Of a stretch of 10,763 bases of DNA, positions 1 to 7,108 are shown in pieces. Below the pieces are notes generated by a model. It ran no database searches. It was not told where the DNA came from and saw only the letters and a program-made list of their open reading frames with translations. Position 1 is the first letter of the stretch, and every line of letters begins with the position of its first letter. The DNA lies in NCBI GenBank assembly GCA_944358275.1, contig CALVQZ010000099.1, positions 1-10,763 on the forward strand, written 5' to 3'. This DNA comes from an uncultured Bacilli bacterium. GTDB lineage: Bacteria > Bacillota_I > Bacilli_A > RF39 > UBA660. A program made the position numbers and the translations under genes.

Positions 1-2
1 TA

Positions 3-287
3 TCACTTACTAATAGAAGAGTAACTTTTGAATATATAATGCTAAAAGATGTAAATGATAGTAAAGAGTGTGCTTTAGAACTTTGTGCTTTAGTAAAGGG
101 AATAAATTGCTATATAAATTTGATTCCTTATAACGAAACTAATAATATTTCTTTTAAAAGAAGCGAAAACGTGAAAATTTCTGAATTTTATGATATACTT
201 AAGAAGAATAACATTTGTGTGACTGTAAGAAAAGAATTTGGAGGGCTTGTCTCTGCTGCTTGTGGTCAACTTAGAAGTCATGAATAG
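3..287 (+). CDS. rlmN: 23S rRNA/tRNA adenine-C2 methyltransferase RlmN, C-terminal part
   Basis: This is the 3' end of a gene that begins before the window; the frame is open from base 3, upstream of the first ATG at 39. RlmN is a radical-SAM enzyme that methylates C2 of an adenine in 23S rRNA and in some tRNAs. The visible 94 residues match the family's C-terminus: RRVTFEYIMLKDVNDS near the beginning, INLIPYN in the middle, and VTVRKEFGGLVSAACGQLR at the end. The cysteine in ACGQL corresponds to the conserved cysteine that becomes methylated during catalysis. The N-terminal domain and the CxxxCxxC iron-sulfur motif lie outside the window. The TAG stop overlaps the Shine-Dalgarno sequence of the next gene, eight bases away, so co-transcription is likely. 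The position just upstream of the PP2C/PASTA-kinase pair is the usual Firmicutes order. Confidence 0.95.
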   Translation, partial: SLTNRRVTFEYIMLKDVNDSKECALELCALVKGINCYINLIPYNETNNISFKRSENVKISEFYDILKKNNICVTVRKEFGGLVSAACGQLRSHE

Positions 288-295
288 GAGGAGTT

Positions 296-1036
296 ATGGA
301 AGCATTTTGTTTAACAGATTCAGGTAAAGTTCGTGATCATAATGAGGATAATTTAATAATATTAAAAAATAATAATAATGAGTATCTACTTGCAGTTGCT
401 GATGGTATGGGAGGACATAAAGCAGGTGAAGTAGCATCTTCTATCGCAATAGATTACTTGAAAGAAAAGTTTGAGAGCATGGAAAGTGTAGGTTCTAAAG
501 AAGAAGCAATATCATGGCTTAGAAGTACAGTATCTGAAATAAATAATAAAATATTTAAATACACTTATGAGCATACAGAAAGTAAAGGAATGGGTACTAC
601 ATTAGTTATGTGTATTTATACTGATGAGTTTGTACTATTTGGTAATATAGGAGATAGTTCAGGGTTTGTATATAAAGATAATAAGTTATTTAAAGTGACA
701 AAAGATCATACTTTAGTAAACTTACTTATCGCATCAGGTGAACTTAGTGAAGAAGATGCTAAATTTCATCCTAAGAAAAATCTTCTTATGAAAGCATTAG
801 GTGCAGTAAATCCAGCAGAGATAGATATTTTCGATGTTGAAAATAATATAGATGGAGTATTACTCGCATCTGATGGTCTTACTAATATGCTTAGTGTAGA
901 TCAAATTGAAAATGTACTTAAAATGGAAGCATCTTTAGAAGAAAAAGCAAAAAAAATGATTATGAAGAGTAATAACAGGGGTGGCACTGATAATATTTCA
1001 GTTGTTTTGTTAGATTGTGAAAGTGGTGGAAAATAA
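296..1036 (+). CDS. prpC: PP2C-family serine/threonine phosphatase (Stp/PrpC type)
   Basis: This 246-residue protein is the normal size for a bacterial metal-dependent PP2C phosphatase. It would dephosphorylate substrates of the PASTA kinase encoded next to it, and the kinase itself, in the cytoplasm. Visible motifs in order are RDHNEDN (13-19), ADGMGGH (35-41), GMGTT (98-102), GNIGDS (116-121), TKDHTLV (135-141), ASDGLTN (191-197) and GGTDNISVV (229-237). Asp18, Asp36, Asp193 and Asp232 are the expected metal-binding acidic residues. The usual GDSR motif reads GDSSG here, a mild deviation outside the metal ligands. The ATG at 296 follows a strong AGGAGGAG (286-293) that overlaps the rlmN stop codon, though the spacing is short. 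There is no signal peptide or membrane segment. The stop shares one base with the kinase start, indicating translational coupling. Family assignment is very secure; exact substrates cannot be read from sequence. Confidence 0.96.
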   Translation: MEAFCLTDSGKVRDHNEDNLIILKNNNNEYLLAVADGMGGHKAGEVASSIAIDYLKEKFESMESVGSKEEAISWLRSTVSEINNKIFKYTYEHTESKGMGTTLVMCIYTDEFVLFGNIGDSSGFVYKDNKLFKVTKDHTLVNLLIASGELSEEDAKFHPKKNLLMKALGAVNPAEIDIFDVENNIDGVLLASDGLTNMLSVDQIENVLKMEASLEEKAKKMIMKSNNRGGTDNISVVLLDCESGGK

Positions 1037-2751
1037 TGATAGCAAAAGGACAAAAAATAAATGATCGTTATGAAATAATTCGTGTTATTGGTGAAGGTGG
1101 CATGGCTAATGTTTACCTTGCTATGGATACTATTTTAAATAGAAAAGTTGCTGTTAAAGTTTTAAGAGGAGATCTTTCTAACGATGAAAAATTTGTAAGA
1201 AGATTTCAAAGAGAAGCTCTATCCGCATCATCTTTAAATCATCCAAATATAGTCGAGATGTACGATGTTGGAGAGGATGATGGTAATTTCTATATTGTAA
1301 TGGAATATGTAGATGGTAAGAATTTAAAACAGTTAATTAGAAGAAGAGCAAAGCTTTCTTTGCCTGAAGTAATAGACATTATGAAACAACTTACTGATGG
1401 TATAGCACATGCCCATGATTCATTTATAATACATAGAGATATAAAACCACAAAATATGCTCATACTAGATAGTGGACTCGTAAAGATTACTGACTTTGGT
1501 ATAGCAGTTGCATTAAATAGTACACAACTTACTCAAACTAATTCAGTAATGGGGTCTGTGCATTATCTACCTCCAGAGCAAGCTGCAGGTAAAGGAGCAA
1601 CATTTAAAAGTGATATATATTCTCTTGGAATTATGATGTATGAATTAGTTACAGGCTCTTTACCATTTAAGGGTGATAATGCAGTAGAAATCGCATTAAA
1701 ACAAATGAAAGAACCAATACCTTCTGTTAGAGAAATGGATGAAAGTATTCCTCAAAGTGTAGAAAATATAATATTAAAAGCAGCAGCAAAAAATCCAAAG
1801 AATAGATATGATAGTGCAAGAGAAATGTACTATGATTTATGCAAATGTTTAGATGAAGAAAATGCTAATGTTGATAAAGTTAAGTTTGAATATCCAGAAT
1901 TTGACGAATCAAAAGTACAAAAAGAAGCAAAAAAAGAAGAAAATAAAAATGTTGAAATAAATAAAGTAGATGAGGAAAAGCCTATGAATAAAACTGCATG
2001 GATAATTGGAAGTATAGTTTCAGTATTAGTTATGATTATAATTGCAGCTATACTTGTAGTACCTAAACTATTAGAAGTACCTGATGTAAAAGTACCTGAT
2101 GTATCTAAAATGAGTGTAGTAGATGCTGAAAGGGTTCTTGAAGAAGCTGGCTTTGAAGTAAGTACTATTGTTGAAGAAGAATATAGTGATACTATCGAAG
2201 AAGGTAAAATTATAAAGACAGTACCATCTGCAAATAGAACTATAAAAGAAGGAAGTGTAATTACTTTATATCAATCGAAAGGTACAGAAAAAATTACAAT
2301 AGAAGATTATACTGATATGAATATATACGAAGTAAAAGCTAAATTAGAACTTCTTGGTCTTTTAGTAACAATTGAACCAAAAAATGTTGAAAATGTAGAA
2401 GAATATGCCGATAAAGAAGATAGTGTTATAGATCAAAGTCCAAAGAGTGGAGAATTGTATAAGAATGATCAAGTAATATTATATTATCCAAATATAGTCG
2501 TATATCCTGATTTAACAACTTATACACTAGAAGAAGTACAGGAGTTTGCTGATAAATATGAACTTGTATTATATGTTGAAGAAATAGAGACAGATACAGT
2601 TTCTGAAGGTACTATTATAAGTCAAAGTAGAAGAAAAGATACACTTATAGTAAGAGGTGCAGATTTAACTATAAAAATCGCTGTACAACCACTTGAAGAG
2701 GATATTCCTACATCACCTATACCAGAAGAAGGACAAATTGTTGGTGAATAA
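1036..2751 (+). CDS. prkC: PASTA-domain serine/threonine protein kinase (PrkC/StkP/PknB type)
   Basis: This is a 571-residue membrane-anchored Hanks-type kinase. The kinase domain covers about 10-275: glycine-rich loop GEGGMANVY (19-27), Lys41 in VAVKVL, Glu60, catalytic loop HRDIKPQN (133-140), DFG (153-155), and an activation loop with several Thr/Ser before PPEQ (179-182). A charged juxtamembrane linker (about 280-318) leads to one transmembrane helix (321-343). Three extracellular PASTA repeats follow at about 349-416, 417-486 and 487-550, then a short acidic Pro-rich tail. In characterised relatives the PASTA repeats bind muropeptides or lipid II, and the kinase controls cell wall growth, division and spore germination; the exact role here is inference. 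The ATG overlaps the phosphatase stop by one base. Presence of this gene argues for a peptidoglycan-walled cell. The stop TAA directly abuts the GTG of rsgA. Confidence 0.97.
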   Translation: MIAKGQKINDRYEIIRVIGEGGMANVYLAMDTILNRKVAVKVLRGDLSNDEKFVRRFQREALSASSLNHPNIVEMYDVGEDDGNFYIVMEYVDGKNLKQLIRRRAKLSLPEVIDIMKQLTDGIAHAHDSFIIHRDIKPQNMLILDSGLVKITDFGIAVALNSTQLTQTNSVMGSVHYLPPEQAAGKGATFKSDIYSLGIMMYELVTGSLPFKGDNAVEIALKQMKEPIPSVREMDESIPQSVENIILKAAAKNPKNRYDSAREMYYDLCKCLDEENANVDKVKFEYPEFDESKVQKEAKKEENKNVEINKVDEEKPMNKTAWIIGSIVSVLVMIIIAAILVVPKLLEVPDVKVPDVSKMSVVDAERVLEEAGFEVSTIVEEEYSDTIEEGKIIKTVPSANRTIKEGSVITLYQSKGTEKITIEDYTDMNIYEVKAKLELLGLLVTIEPKNVENVEEYADKEDSVIDQSPKSGELYKNDQVILYYPNIVVYPDLTTYTLEEVQEFADKYELVLYVEEIETDTVSEGTIISQSRRKDTLIVRGADLTIKIAVQPLEEDIPTSPIPEEGQIVGE

Positions 2752-3594
2752 GTGGAAGGTTTAATTGTAAAAAATATAAGTGATTTATATGTAGTTGAAT
2801 GTGATAACAAATTATATAATTGTAAAGCAAAAGGAATATTTAGAAAAAAGAATATAGTACCTACAGTAGGAGATAGAGTTTTATTTGATAAAGATAAAAA
2901 TATTATTACTGATATATTAGATAGAAAAAATATATTAGTAAGACCTCCTATATCTAATGTAGATCAAGCATTAGTAGTAATGAGTGTTCAAAATCCTAGT
3001 TTTTCTACTAATCTAGTAGATAAATTTATGAATATTATTGAATTTAATAATATAAAACCAATATTATGTTTATCTAAACTAGATTTACTTTCTGATGAAG
3101 AAGAAATAAATAAATATATAGATTATTATAAAAGCATAGGTTATGAAGTTATAATAAATACAGAAGTAGATAGGATAAAAGAAATATTAAAGAATAAAAT
3201 AACTGTTTTAACAGGGCAAAGTGGTGTAGGTAAATCAACACTTTTAAATAAGTTAGAACCATCTCTTTTACTTAAAACAAATGAAATATCAAAAGCATTA
3301 GGAAGAGGAAAACATACAACAAGACATGTAGAATTGATTAAATTATATGATGGATATGTAGCAGATACACCGGGATTTAGTTCTCTTTCATTTATTGGTA
3401 TGAAAAAAGAAGATATTAAAGATAATATGATAGAATTTAATAGATATAAAGATAAGTGTAGATATAAAGATTGTATGCATATAAAAGAAGATGATTGTGA
3501 AATAAAAAAATTAGTAGAAAATGGTACTATACTAGAATCTAGATATGAAAATTATAAAAAATTTGTAAACGAAATAAAGAGTATTTATCGATAA
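2752..3594 (+). CDS. rsgA: Ribosome small subunit-dependent GTPase A (RsgA/YloQ)
   Basis: This 280-residue protein is a circularly permuted GTPase that acts late in 30S ribosomal subunit maturation. An N-terminal OB-fold (about 1-65) precedes the GTPase motifs in permuted order: G4 as SKLD (108-111; usually NKxD), G1 GQSGVGKS (155-162), G2-region GRGKHTTR (184-191), and G3 DTPG (205-208). A C-terminal zinc site is formed by Cys236, Cys241, His243 and Cys249. The start is a GTG immediately after the kinase stop with no good Shine-Dalgarno sequence, so translation probably depends on coupling to the kinase. The G4 Asn-to-Ser change is seen as a variation in this family and need not abolish GTP binding. 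It lies at its usual place after prkC, but rpe does not follow directly as it usually does. A terminator hairpin overlaps the 3' end. Confidence 0.96.
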   Translation: MEGLIVKNISDLYVVECDNKLYNCKAKGIFRKKNIVPTVGDRVLFDKDKNIITDILDRKNILVRPPISNVDQALVVMSVQNPSFSTNLVDKFMNIIEFNNIKPILCLSKLDLLSDEEEINKYIDYYKSIGYEVIINTEVDRIKEILKNKITVLTGQSGVGKSTLLNKLEPSLLLKTNEISKALGRGKHTTRHVELIKLYDGYVADTPGFSSLSFIGMKKEDIKDNMIEFNRYKDKCRYKDCMHIKEDDCEIKKLVENGTILESRYENYKKFVNEIKSIYR

Positions 3595-3603
3595 TGCTCT
3601 TTT
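3576..3603 (+). terminator. Probable intrinsic terminator overlapping the rsgA stop codon
   Basis: AAAGAGTATT (3576-3585) pairs with AATGCTCTTT (3593-3602) in a 10-bp stem with one G-T wobble and a 7-base loop containing the rsgA stop region. It is followed by TTTTATTATTT, an imperfect U-tract. It would separate the housekeeping operon from the HipA-like gene. Efficiency is uncertain because the U-tract is broken by A. Confidence 0.55.
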
Positions 3604-3687
3604 ATTATTTAACTAGATTACATATAATAAAGAAGTTAGTGGTTAAAAAATCTAAATAATTTACATAATAATGTTTATTTTGAGTCG

Positions 3688-3716
3688 TTGTATAATAACT
3701 CTTTTTTTAGTATAAT
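3688..3716 (+). promoter_or_regulatory. Candidate sigma-A promoter of the HipA-like gene
   Basis: A perfect -10 box TATAAT lies at 3711-3716, with a weak -35 candidate TTGTAT at 3688-3693 and 17 bases between them. Transcription would start near 3723, giving a very short leader just long enough for the ribosome binding site at 3725-3733. A second TATAAT at 3691-3696 has no convincing -35. Only the -10 at 3711 fits well. Confidence 0.5.
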
Positions 3717-3724
3717 AAAAATAT

Positions 3725-3733
3725 AAGGAGGTG
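3725..3733 (+). promoter_or_regulatory. Shine-Dalgarno sequence that sets the HipA-like start
   Basis: AAGGAGGTG is a near-perfect ribosome binding site. An upstream in-frame GTG at 3731 overlaps this site and cannot be the start. The GTG at 3740 lies eight bases beyond the GGAGG core and is the better start. Confidence 0.8.
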
Positions 3734-3739
3734 ATTTTA

Positions 3740-4930
3740 GTGAAATGTATACTTATGAATAAAAATAAAGAAATATTGCTTGCAGAATATGATTCAGCAA
3801 CAGGTGCATTTACTCAAATTGTAGATGTTTATGATATTAACTATGCTCCATACATTTTAAAAAGTTTTTATGATAAAGATGATACCAATAACAATCTATT
3901 TAGAACTAATTTAAGTAATTGGTTTAAGGGAAGAGGAATACCTTCTTGGAGAGATAAATTAGATTTACTTTTACATAGATTGAATATTAGTGCGCCTTCT
4001 TTACTTTTAGATAAAGCTTTTGGTCTATCTTTATCAGATCAATATTGGATAAAACCATATGATTTAGATGTTTGCTATGATGATATCAATTTTTTTGATA
4101 ACGATTTTGATTTTACTGAATTTATGGAAGCGTCTTTATCTAAAAATAGTAATAGAATAATAAAAGAAAATTCACTAAAAACTCCAAATAATACTACTGA
4201 TGGAATGCTTAAAAAAGCGTGGATAATTGATGATGGTAAAAGATATTTACTTAAGGGTGGATATAAAAATGAATTATTACAACCTTTTAATGAAGTTCTT
4301 GCTAGTGAGATATGTCGTCGTTTAGGATTTAATCATGTAGAATATACTCTTGATACTTATAAAGATATTGTCGTATCAAAATGTCCTTGTTTTATTACTA
4401 AAGATACTGAACTTGTTACAAGTTATCAAATAATAAATGATATGAAAAGACACGATAATAAAGAAGATTATGAAGAATATATAAGTAAATTAGAAAATTT
4501 TGGTATAAAAAATGCAAGAGAAAAGATAGAAAATATGTATATATTAGATTATCTAATTATGAATGAAGATAGACACCTTAATAACTTTGGCCTTATAAGA
4601 GATGTTAATACTTTAAAATGGCTAGATGTTGCTCCAATATTTGATAATGGACAAAGTCTTAATATAGAGTACTATGATGAAAGAGAATTACATACTTCTT
4701 TCGAAGGAAGATTATTCTATGAAGTTAAACCATTTGATGAAATTATAAAAGTAGTTAAAGATTTAAAAAGAATAGACTTGACTAAGCTAGATGGTATTGT
4801 AGAATGGTTTTATGAATTATTACATAAATATCAATCTATTACTCATATGTCAGATAAAAGAATTCATTTATTATGCGTACTTTTAAATAGACAAATAAAA
4901 AAAATAAAAAAAATACAAGAAAAAGGTTAA
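3740..4930 (+). CDS. HipA-like (CtkA-like) serine/threonine kinase domain protein
   Basis: The protein has 396 residues from GTG 3740. The C-terminal half has the HipA-type kinase fold: Lys172 in YLLKGG, probable Glu185 partner, catalytic loop NEDRHLNNFG (275-284, with Asp277 and Asn282), and the metal-binding Asp302 in APIFDNGQSL. A Gly-containing loop around 152-160 precedes it. The N-terminal part (1-130) is not the HipA N1 subdomain of E. coli. It has the segments GRGIPSWRDKLD (64-75) and GLSLSDQYWIKP (95-106), which I recall from HipA-domain proteins of gut Clostridia. No HipB-like helix-turn-helix antitoxin or HipS-like gene is adjacent. Active kinase chemistry is plausible because all key residues are present; the target is unknown. 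It sits between rsgA and rpe, normally neighbours, and is followed by a broken gene. There is no signal peptide or membrane segment. Family call is firm; toxin function is inference only. Confidence 0.85.
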   Translation: MKCILMNKNKEILLAEYDSATGAFTQIVDVYDINYAPYILKSFYDKDDTNNNLFRTNLSNWFKGRGIPSWRDKLDLLLHRLNISAPSLLLDKAFGLSLSDQYWIKPYDLDVCYDDINFFDNDFDFTEFMEASLSKNSNRIIKENSLKTPNNTTDGMLKKAWIIDDGKRYLLKGGYKNELLQPFNEVLASEICRRLGFNHVEYTLDTYKDIVVSKCPCFITKDTELVTSYQIINDMKRHDNKEDYEEYISKLENFGIKNAREKIENMYILDYLIMNEDRHLNNFGLIRDVNTLKWLDVAPIFDNGQSLNIEYYDERELHTSFEGRLFYEVKPFDEIIKVVKDLKRIDLTKLDGIVEWFYELLHKYQSITHMSDKRIHLLCVLLNRQIKKIKKIQEKG

Positions 4931-4941
4931 GTGAGTAGGAT

Positions 4942-5839
4942 ATGTTAGCAAAAAAACTAAGAAATAAAAAAATATAATAAAGAAGATTTAGAAAAAATAA
5001 TAGTCGAGTTATATAAAATAATACCTAAAAGTAAAAAAGAGGATTATGATATAGATAGTTTTATTAAAGATGTTAATTCAAATAAGAAAAAGAAAGAAGA
5101 AACGTTATCTTTTGAAGATTTAGAAAAAGAAATTATAAAAGAAAGAAGTAATTGGAGATTTAAGGTGAAAAATATTATAAAAGTTTAATTGCATTTCCTC
5201 ATCATCTAATCATGGTAATGAGGCTACTATTTTATTGATAGAATTATTTAAAAGATTAAGCACTGGTTCTAATATGCTTCTATTTACTAATTGGGAGACA
5301 TTTAGAGCTTTAGGAGTATCACAAAGTGAATATTATGATTTAATAATTCATTGAATATTTTCTAATGGATATTTAGAAGAAAATATAAAGAAATGTTTTG
5401 ATTTGTTAGATGTTTTAAAAAATCCATATGAATTATCTTATGATATGTTTGAAATTTTTATAAATAATTTAAAAACAGTAGATAATAAGAATGTAGCAAT
5501 ACACTTATCTATGGATAAAGTAAAGAAATTACAAAATGAGTTAAAAAATATAAAAGATAGTAATTCTAAATTTTATTTAATAGAAGATATAAATTATTAT
5601 GTAATATGCATTACTAATATTTATTTTGTTTTATATAATGTTGAACAAGGAATTGATTATTTTCATAAAAATTATATAGAAGAAAAAAAGAAGTTAAGGA
5701 ATATGTCTTATTAGAAAACCTAGAAAATTTTAATTTGATAAAATATTGGGTAAAAGAATATGAAAGCAAAAGTAATATTGATTATAGAGATACTTTAAAA
5801 AAGAAGTATGAATTATATAAAGAAAGTAATTTAGAATAA
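4942..5839 (+). pseudogene. Decayed gene of unknown function downstream of the HipA-like kinase
   Basis: Fragments in successive frames read as one protein of about 300 residues. They are: ATG 4942 onward (MLAKKLRNKK); a frame from about 4970 (YNKEDLEKIIVELYKIIPKS, later NWRFKVKN); a short piece KSLIAFP near 5180-5199; a frame from about 5196 (SNHGNEATILLIELFKRLS, then NWETFRALGVSQSEYYDLII); a TGA at 5352-5354; continuation in the same frame (NGYLEENIKKCFDLLDVLKN) to TAG 5712-5714; and a last shift near 5686-5692 giving EVKEYVLLENLENFNLIKYW to TAA 5837-5839. Thus there are about four single-base shifts, two of them in A-runs, plus one nonsense codon. The longest intact stretch (5403-5714) would be only 103 residues and starts mid-protein. 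The predicted protein is Lys/Glu-rich and probably helical. I recall a similar WRFKVK-containing protein of unknown function in Clostridia, unverified. Loss during decay is likelier than sequencing error, because neighbouring A-rich genes are intact. Confidence 0.75.
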
Positions 5840-5851
5840 ATATATATAAAT

Positions 5852-5858
5852 AGAGGTG
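5852..5858 (+). promoter_or_regulatory. Shine-Dalgarno sequence that sets the rpe start
   Basis: AGAGGTG lies six bases before ATG 5865. An in-frame GTG at 5856 overlaps this site and would add three residues, so ATG 5865 is preferred. It also begins exactly where the conserved Rpe N-terminus should. Confidence 0.75.
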
Positions 5859-5864
5859 ATAAAA

Positions 5865-6503
5865 ATGACACTTATTTCAGCATCTTTATTATCTTGTAAA
5901 GATAATTTAGAAAGTGTTACAAAAGAATATAACAATTTAGATATAGATTATATACATTTAGATATAATGGATGGTATTTTTGTTCCAAATAATTCATTTT
6001 CTTATGATGAAATAAAAAAAATTGTAAATAATACTAATAAACCATTAGATGTACATTTAATGGTAAAAGAACCAGAAAAATATATTTATAATTATGCAAT
6101 GCTTAATACTGAATATATTACATTTCATTATGAAACTAATTTTGATTCAAATTTAATAAAAAAAATAAAAAGTTATGGTATTAAATGTGGTATAAGTATA
6201 AGACCAGAAACAAATGAAGAAGAAATATATGACATTTTACCACTTATAGATTTAGTATTAGTAATGAGTGTAAACCCTGGTAAAGGTGGACAAGAGTTTA
6301 TGACACTTGCATTAAATAAAATAAAAAATATTAAAGAAAAAATAAAAAAATTAAATTTAAATGTTATAATTTCTGTAGATGGGGGAATAAATAATAGTAG
6401 TGCTACTGAATGTATAAAAAGTGGCGTAGATATGTTAGTTATTGGAAGCGCTTTAGCAAATAGTAGCGATAAAGAACTATTTTTAAAAAAGTGTAAACAA
6501 TAA
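5865..6503 (+). CDS. rpe: Ribulose-phosphate 3-epimerase
   Basis: This 212-residue TIM-barrel enzyme interconverts ribulose 5-phosphate and xylulose 5-phosphate in the pentose phosphate pathway. Motifs appear in order: ISASLLSC (4-11), YIHLDIMDGIFVPN (29-42), LDVHLMV (61-67), VMSVNPGKGGQEF (133-145) and ISVDGGIN (169-176). Metal ligands and catalytic residues correspond to His31, Asp33, His64 and Asp172. The active-site loop reads PGKGGQ where most relatives have PGFGGQ, a Phe-to-Lys change worth noting, but every metal ligand is kept. In B. subtilis rpe follows rsgA directly; here the HipA-like gene and the pseudogene lie between them. I see no thiamine pyrophosphokinase gene after it, which is the usual next neighbour. 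No clear promoter is visible directly upstream, so it may be read from the HipA-like promoter through the pseudogene. Confidence 0.94.
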   Translation: MTLISASLLSCKDNLESVTKEYNNLDIDYIHLDIMDGIFVPNNSFSYDEIKKIVNNTNKPLDVHLMVKEPEKYIYNYAMLNTEYITFHYETNFDSNLIKKIKSYGIKCGISIRPETNEEEIYDILPLIDLVLVMSVNPGKGGQEFMTLALNKIKNIKEKIKKLNLNVIISVDGGINNSSATECIKSGVDMLVIGSALANSSDKELFLKKCKQ

Positions 6504-6533
6504 CAAAATGTAAAAAATATGTTGTAATTTGAA

Positions 6534-6562
6534 TTGACACATATATTTTAATATGATAAGAT
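6534..6562 (+). promoter_or_regulatory. Candidate sigma-A promoter of the pilin-like gene
   Basis: A perfect -35 box TTGACA (6534-6539) is separated by 17 bases from TAAGAT (6557-6562), a 4-of-6 match to the -10 consensus. This would give a leader of about 30 bases before the start at 6600, containing the AAAGGG ribosome binding site at 6584-6589. It is the best complete promoter in the window. Confidence 0.7.
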
Positions 6563-6599
6563 ATTATTGTAAAAATAATATAGAAAGGGATGAAATAAG

Positions 6600-7019
6600 A
6601 TGAAAAAAAGAAATGGATTTACATTAGTAGAATTACTAGCGGTAATCGTAATATTAGCAGTAATATTGATAATTGCCGTACCAACTATTTCAACTGTTAT
6701 CAATGATGCAAAGGAGAGTAGTTTTAAATCATCAGCAAAAATGTTACTTTCATCAGCTGAAAAAGATTATATGGCAAAAACAGCATTAGGTACTGCAGTT
6801 TCTGATATTACTACACTTGAGGGATGTAAAAAAATTGCTAAGTTGTCTAGTAATGATTATGAAAGTTGTAAAGTTAAATATGATGCAACAGGTAATGCTA
6901 CTGTTTATCTAGGTGGCGCAGGTCAATTTGATGGAAAGTATGTTTGTGGATACACATCATCAGATGGTGATGTTTCAATTGTGGATACATGTACTGAACT
7001 AACAGATGCAGGAGCATAA
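6600..7019 (+). CDS. Type IV pilin-like / pseudopilin protein with class III signal
   Basis: The 139-residue protein starts MKKRNG then FTLVELLAVIVILAVILIIA, a textbook prepilin signal. Cleavage by prepilin peptidase is expected between Gly6 and Phe7, with Glu11 as the conserved +5 glutamate, leaving a hydrophobic assembly helix (about 7-29). The globular part has four cysteines (76, 90, 116, 131), which could form two disulfides after export; pairing is not visible. Length and form fit a ComGC-like or minor/major pilin subunit, but no assembly ATPase, platform protein or prepilin peptidase gene is nearby. It therefore behaves as a lone subunit gene with its own promoter and terminator. The ATG at 6600 has an AAAGGG site ten bases upstream. 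The signal call is firm; whether it forms a pilus or a DNA-uptake pseudopilus is open. Confidence 0.9.
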   Translation: MKKRNGFTLVELLAVIVILAVILIIAVPTISTVINDAKESSFKSSAKMLLSSAEKDYMAKTALGTAVSDITTLEGCKKIAKLSSNDYESCKVKYDATGNATVYLGGAGQFDGKYVCGYTSSDGDVSIVDTCTELTDAGA

Positions 7020-7035
7020 TTATTATTAAGTAATT

Positions 7036-7063
7036 AAACATTTGAAAATTCAAATGTTTTTTT
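7036..7063 (+). terminator. Intrinsic terminator after the pilin-like gene
   Basis: AAACATTTGA (7036-7045) and TCAAATGTTT (7050-7059) form a perfect 10-bp stem with a 4-base loop, running into seven T (7057-7063). It lies 17 bases after the stop codon. The A-run on the left means it could also work weakly on the other strand. Confidence 0.85.
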
Positions 7064-7108
7064 CTTTATTATTTTTAGATTATATTATATAATTAAATGG
7101 GTGATGTT

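Noticed and set aside
90..281. Minus-strand frame of 63 codons
   Set aside because: It lies fully inside the conserved rlmN coding sequence and has no recognisable product: a shadow frame.
2622..2810. Minus-strand frame of 62 codons across the prkC/rsgA junction
   Set aside because: It overlaps two well-supported genes in the opposite direction and resembles no protein.
3740..4930. Classical HipBA toxin-antitoxin operon
   Set aside because: No helix-turn-helix HipB gene lies on either side; upstream is a promoter and rsgA, downstream is a decayed unrelated gene.
5352..5354. TGA as a possible Trp codon in the gene after the kinase, suggesting a variant genetic code
   Set aside because: All Trp codons in the intact genes are TGG and none of those frames contains TGA. 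The same stretch also has several frameshifts, so a nonsense mutation in a pseudogene is simpler.
5403..5714. A separate 103-residue gene starting at TTG
   Set aside because: No ribosome binding site precedes it, the same frame continues upstream past the TGA, and the protein resumes in another frame downstream. It is a fragment of the pseudogene.
7065..7093. Promoter for nfo with TATAAT at 7088-7093
   Set aside because: The -35 position reads TTTATT, and a start of transcription near 7100 would fall inside the ribosome binding site of ATG 7109. It may exist but the evidence is weak.
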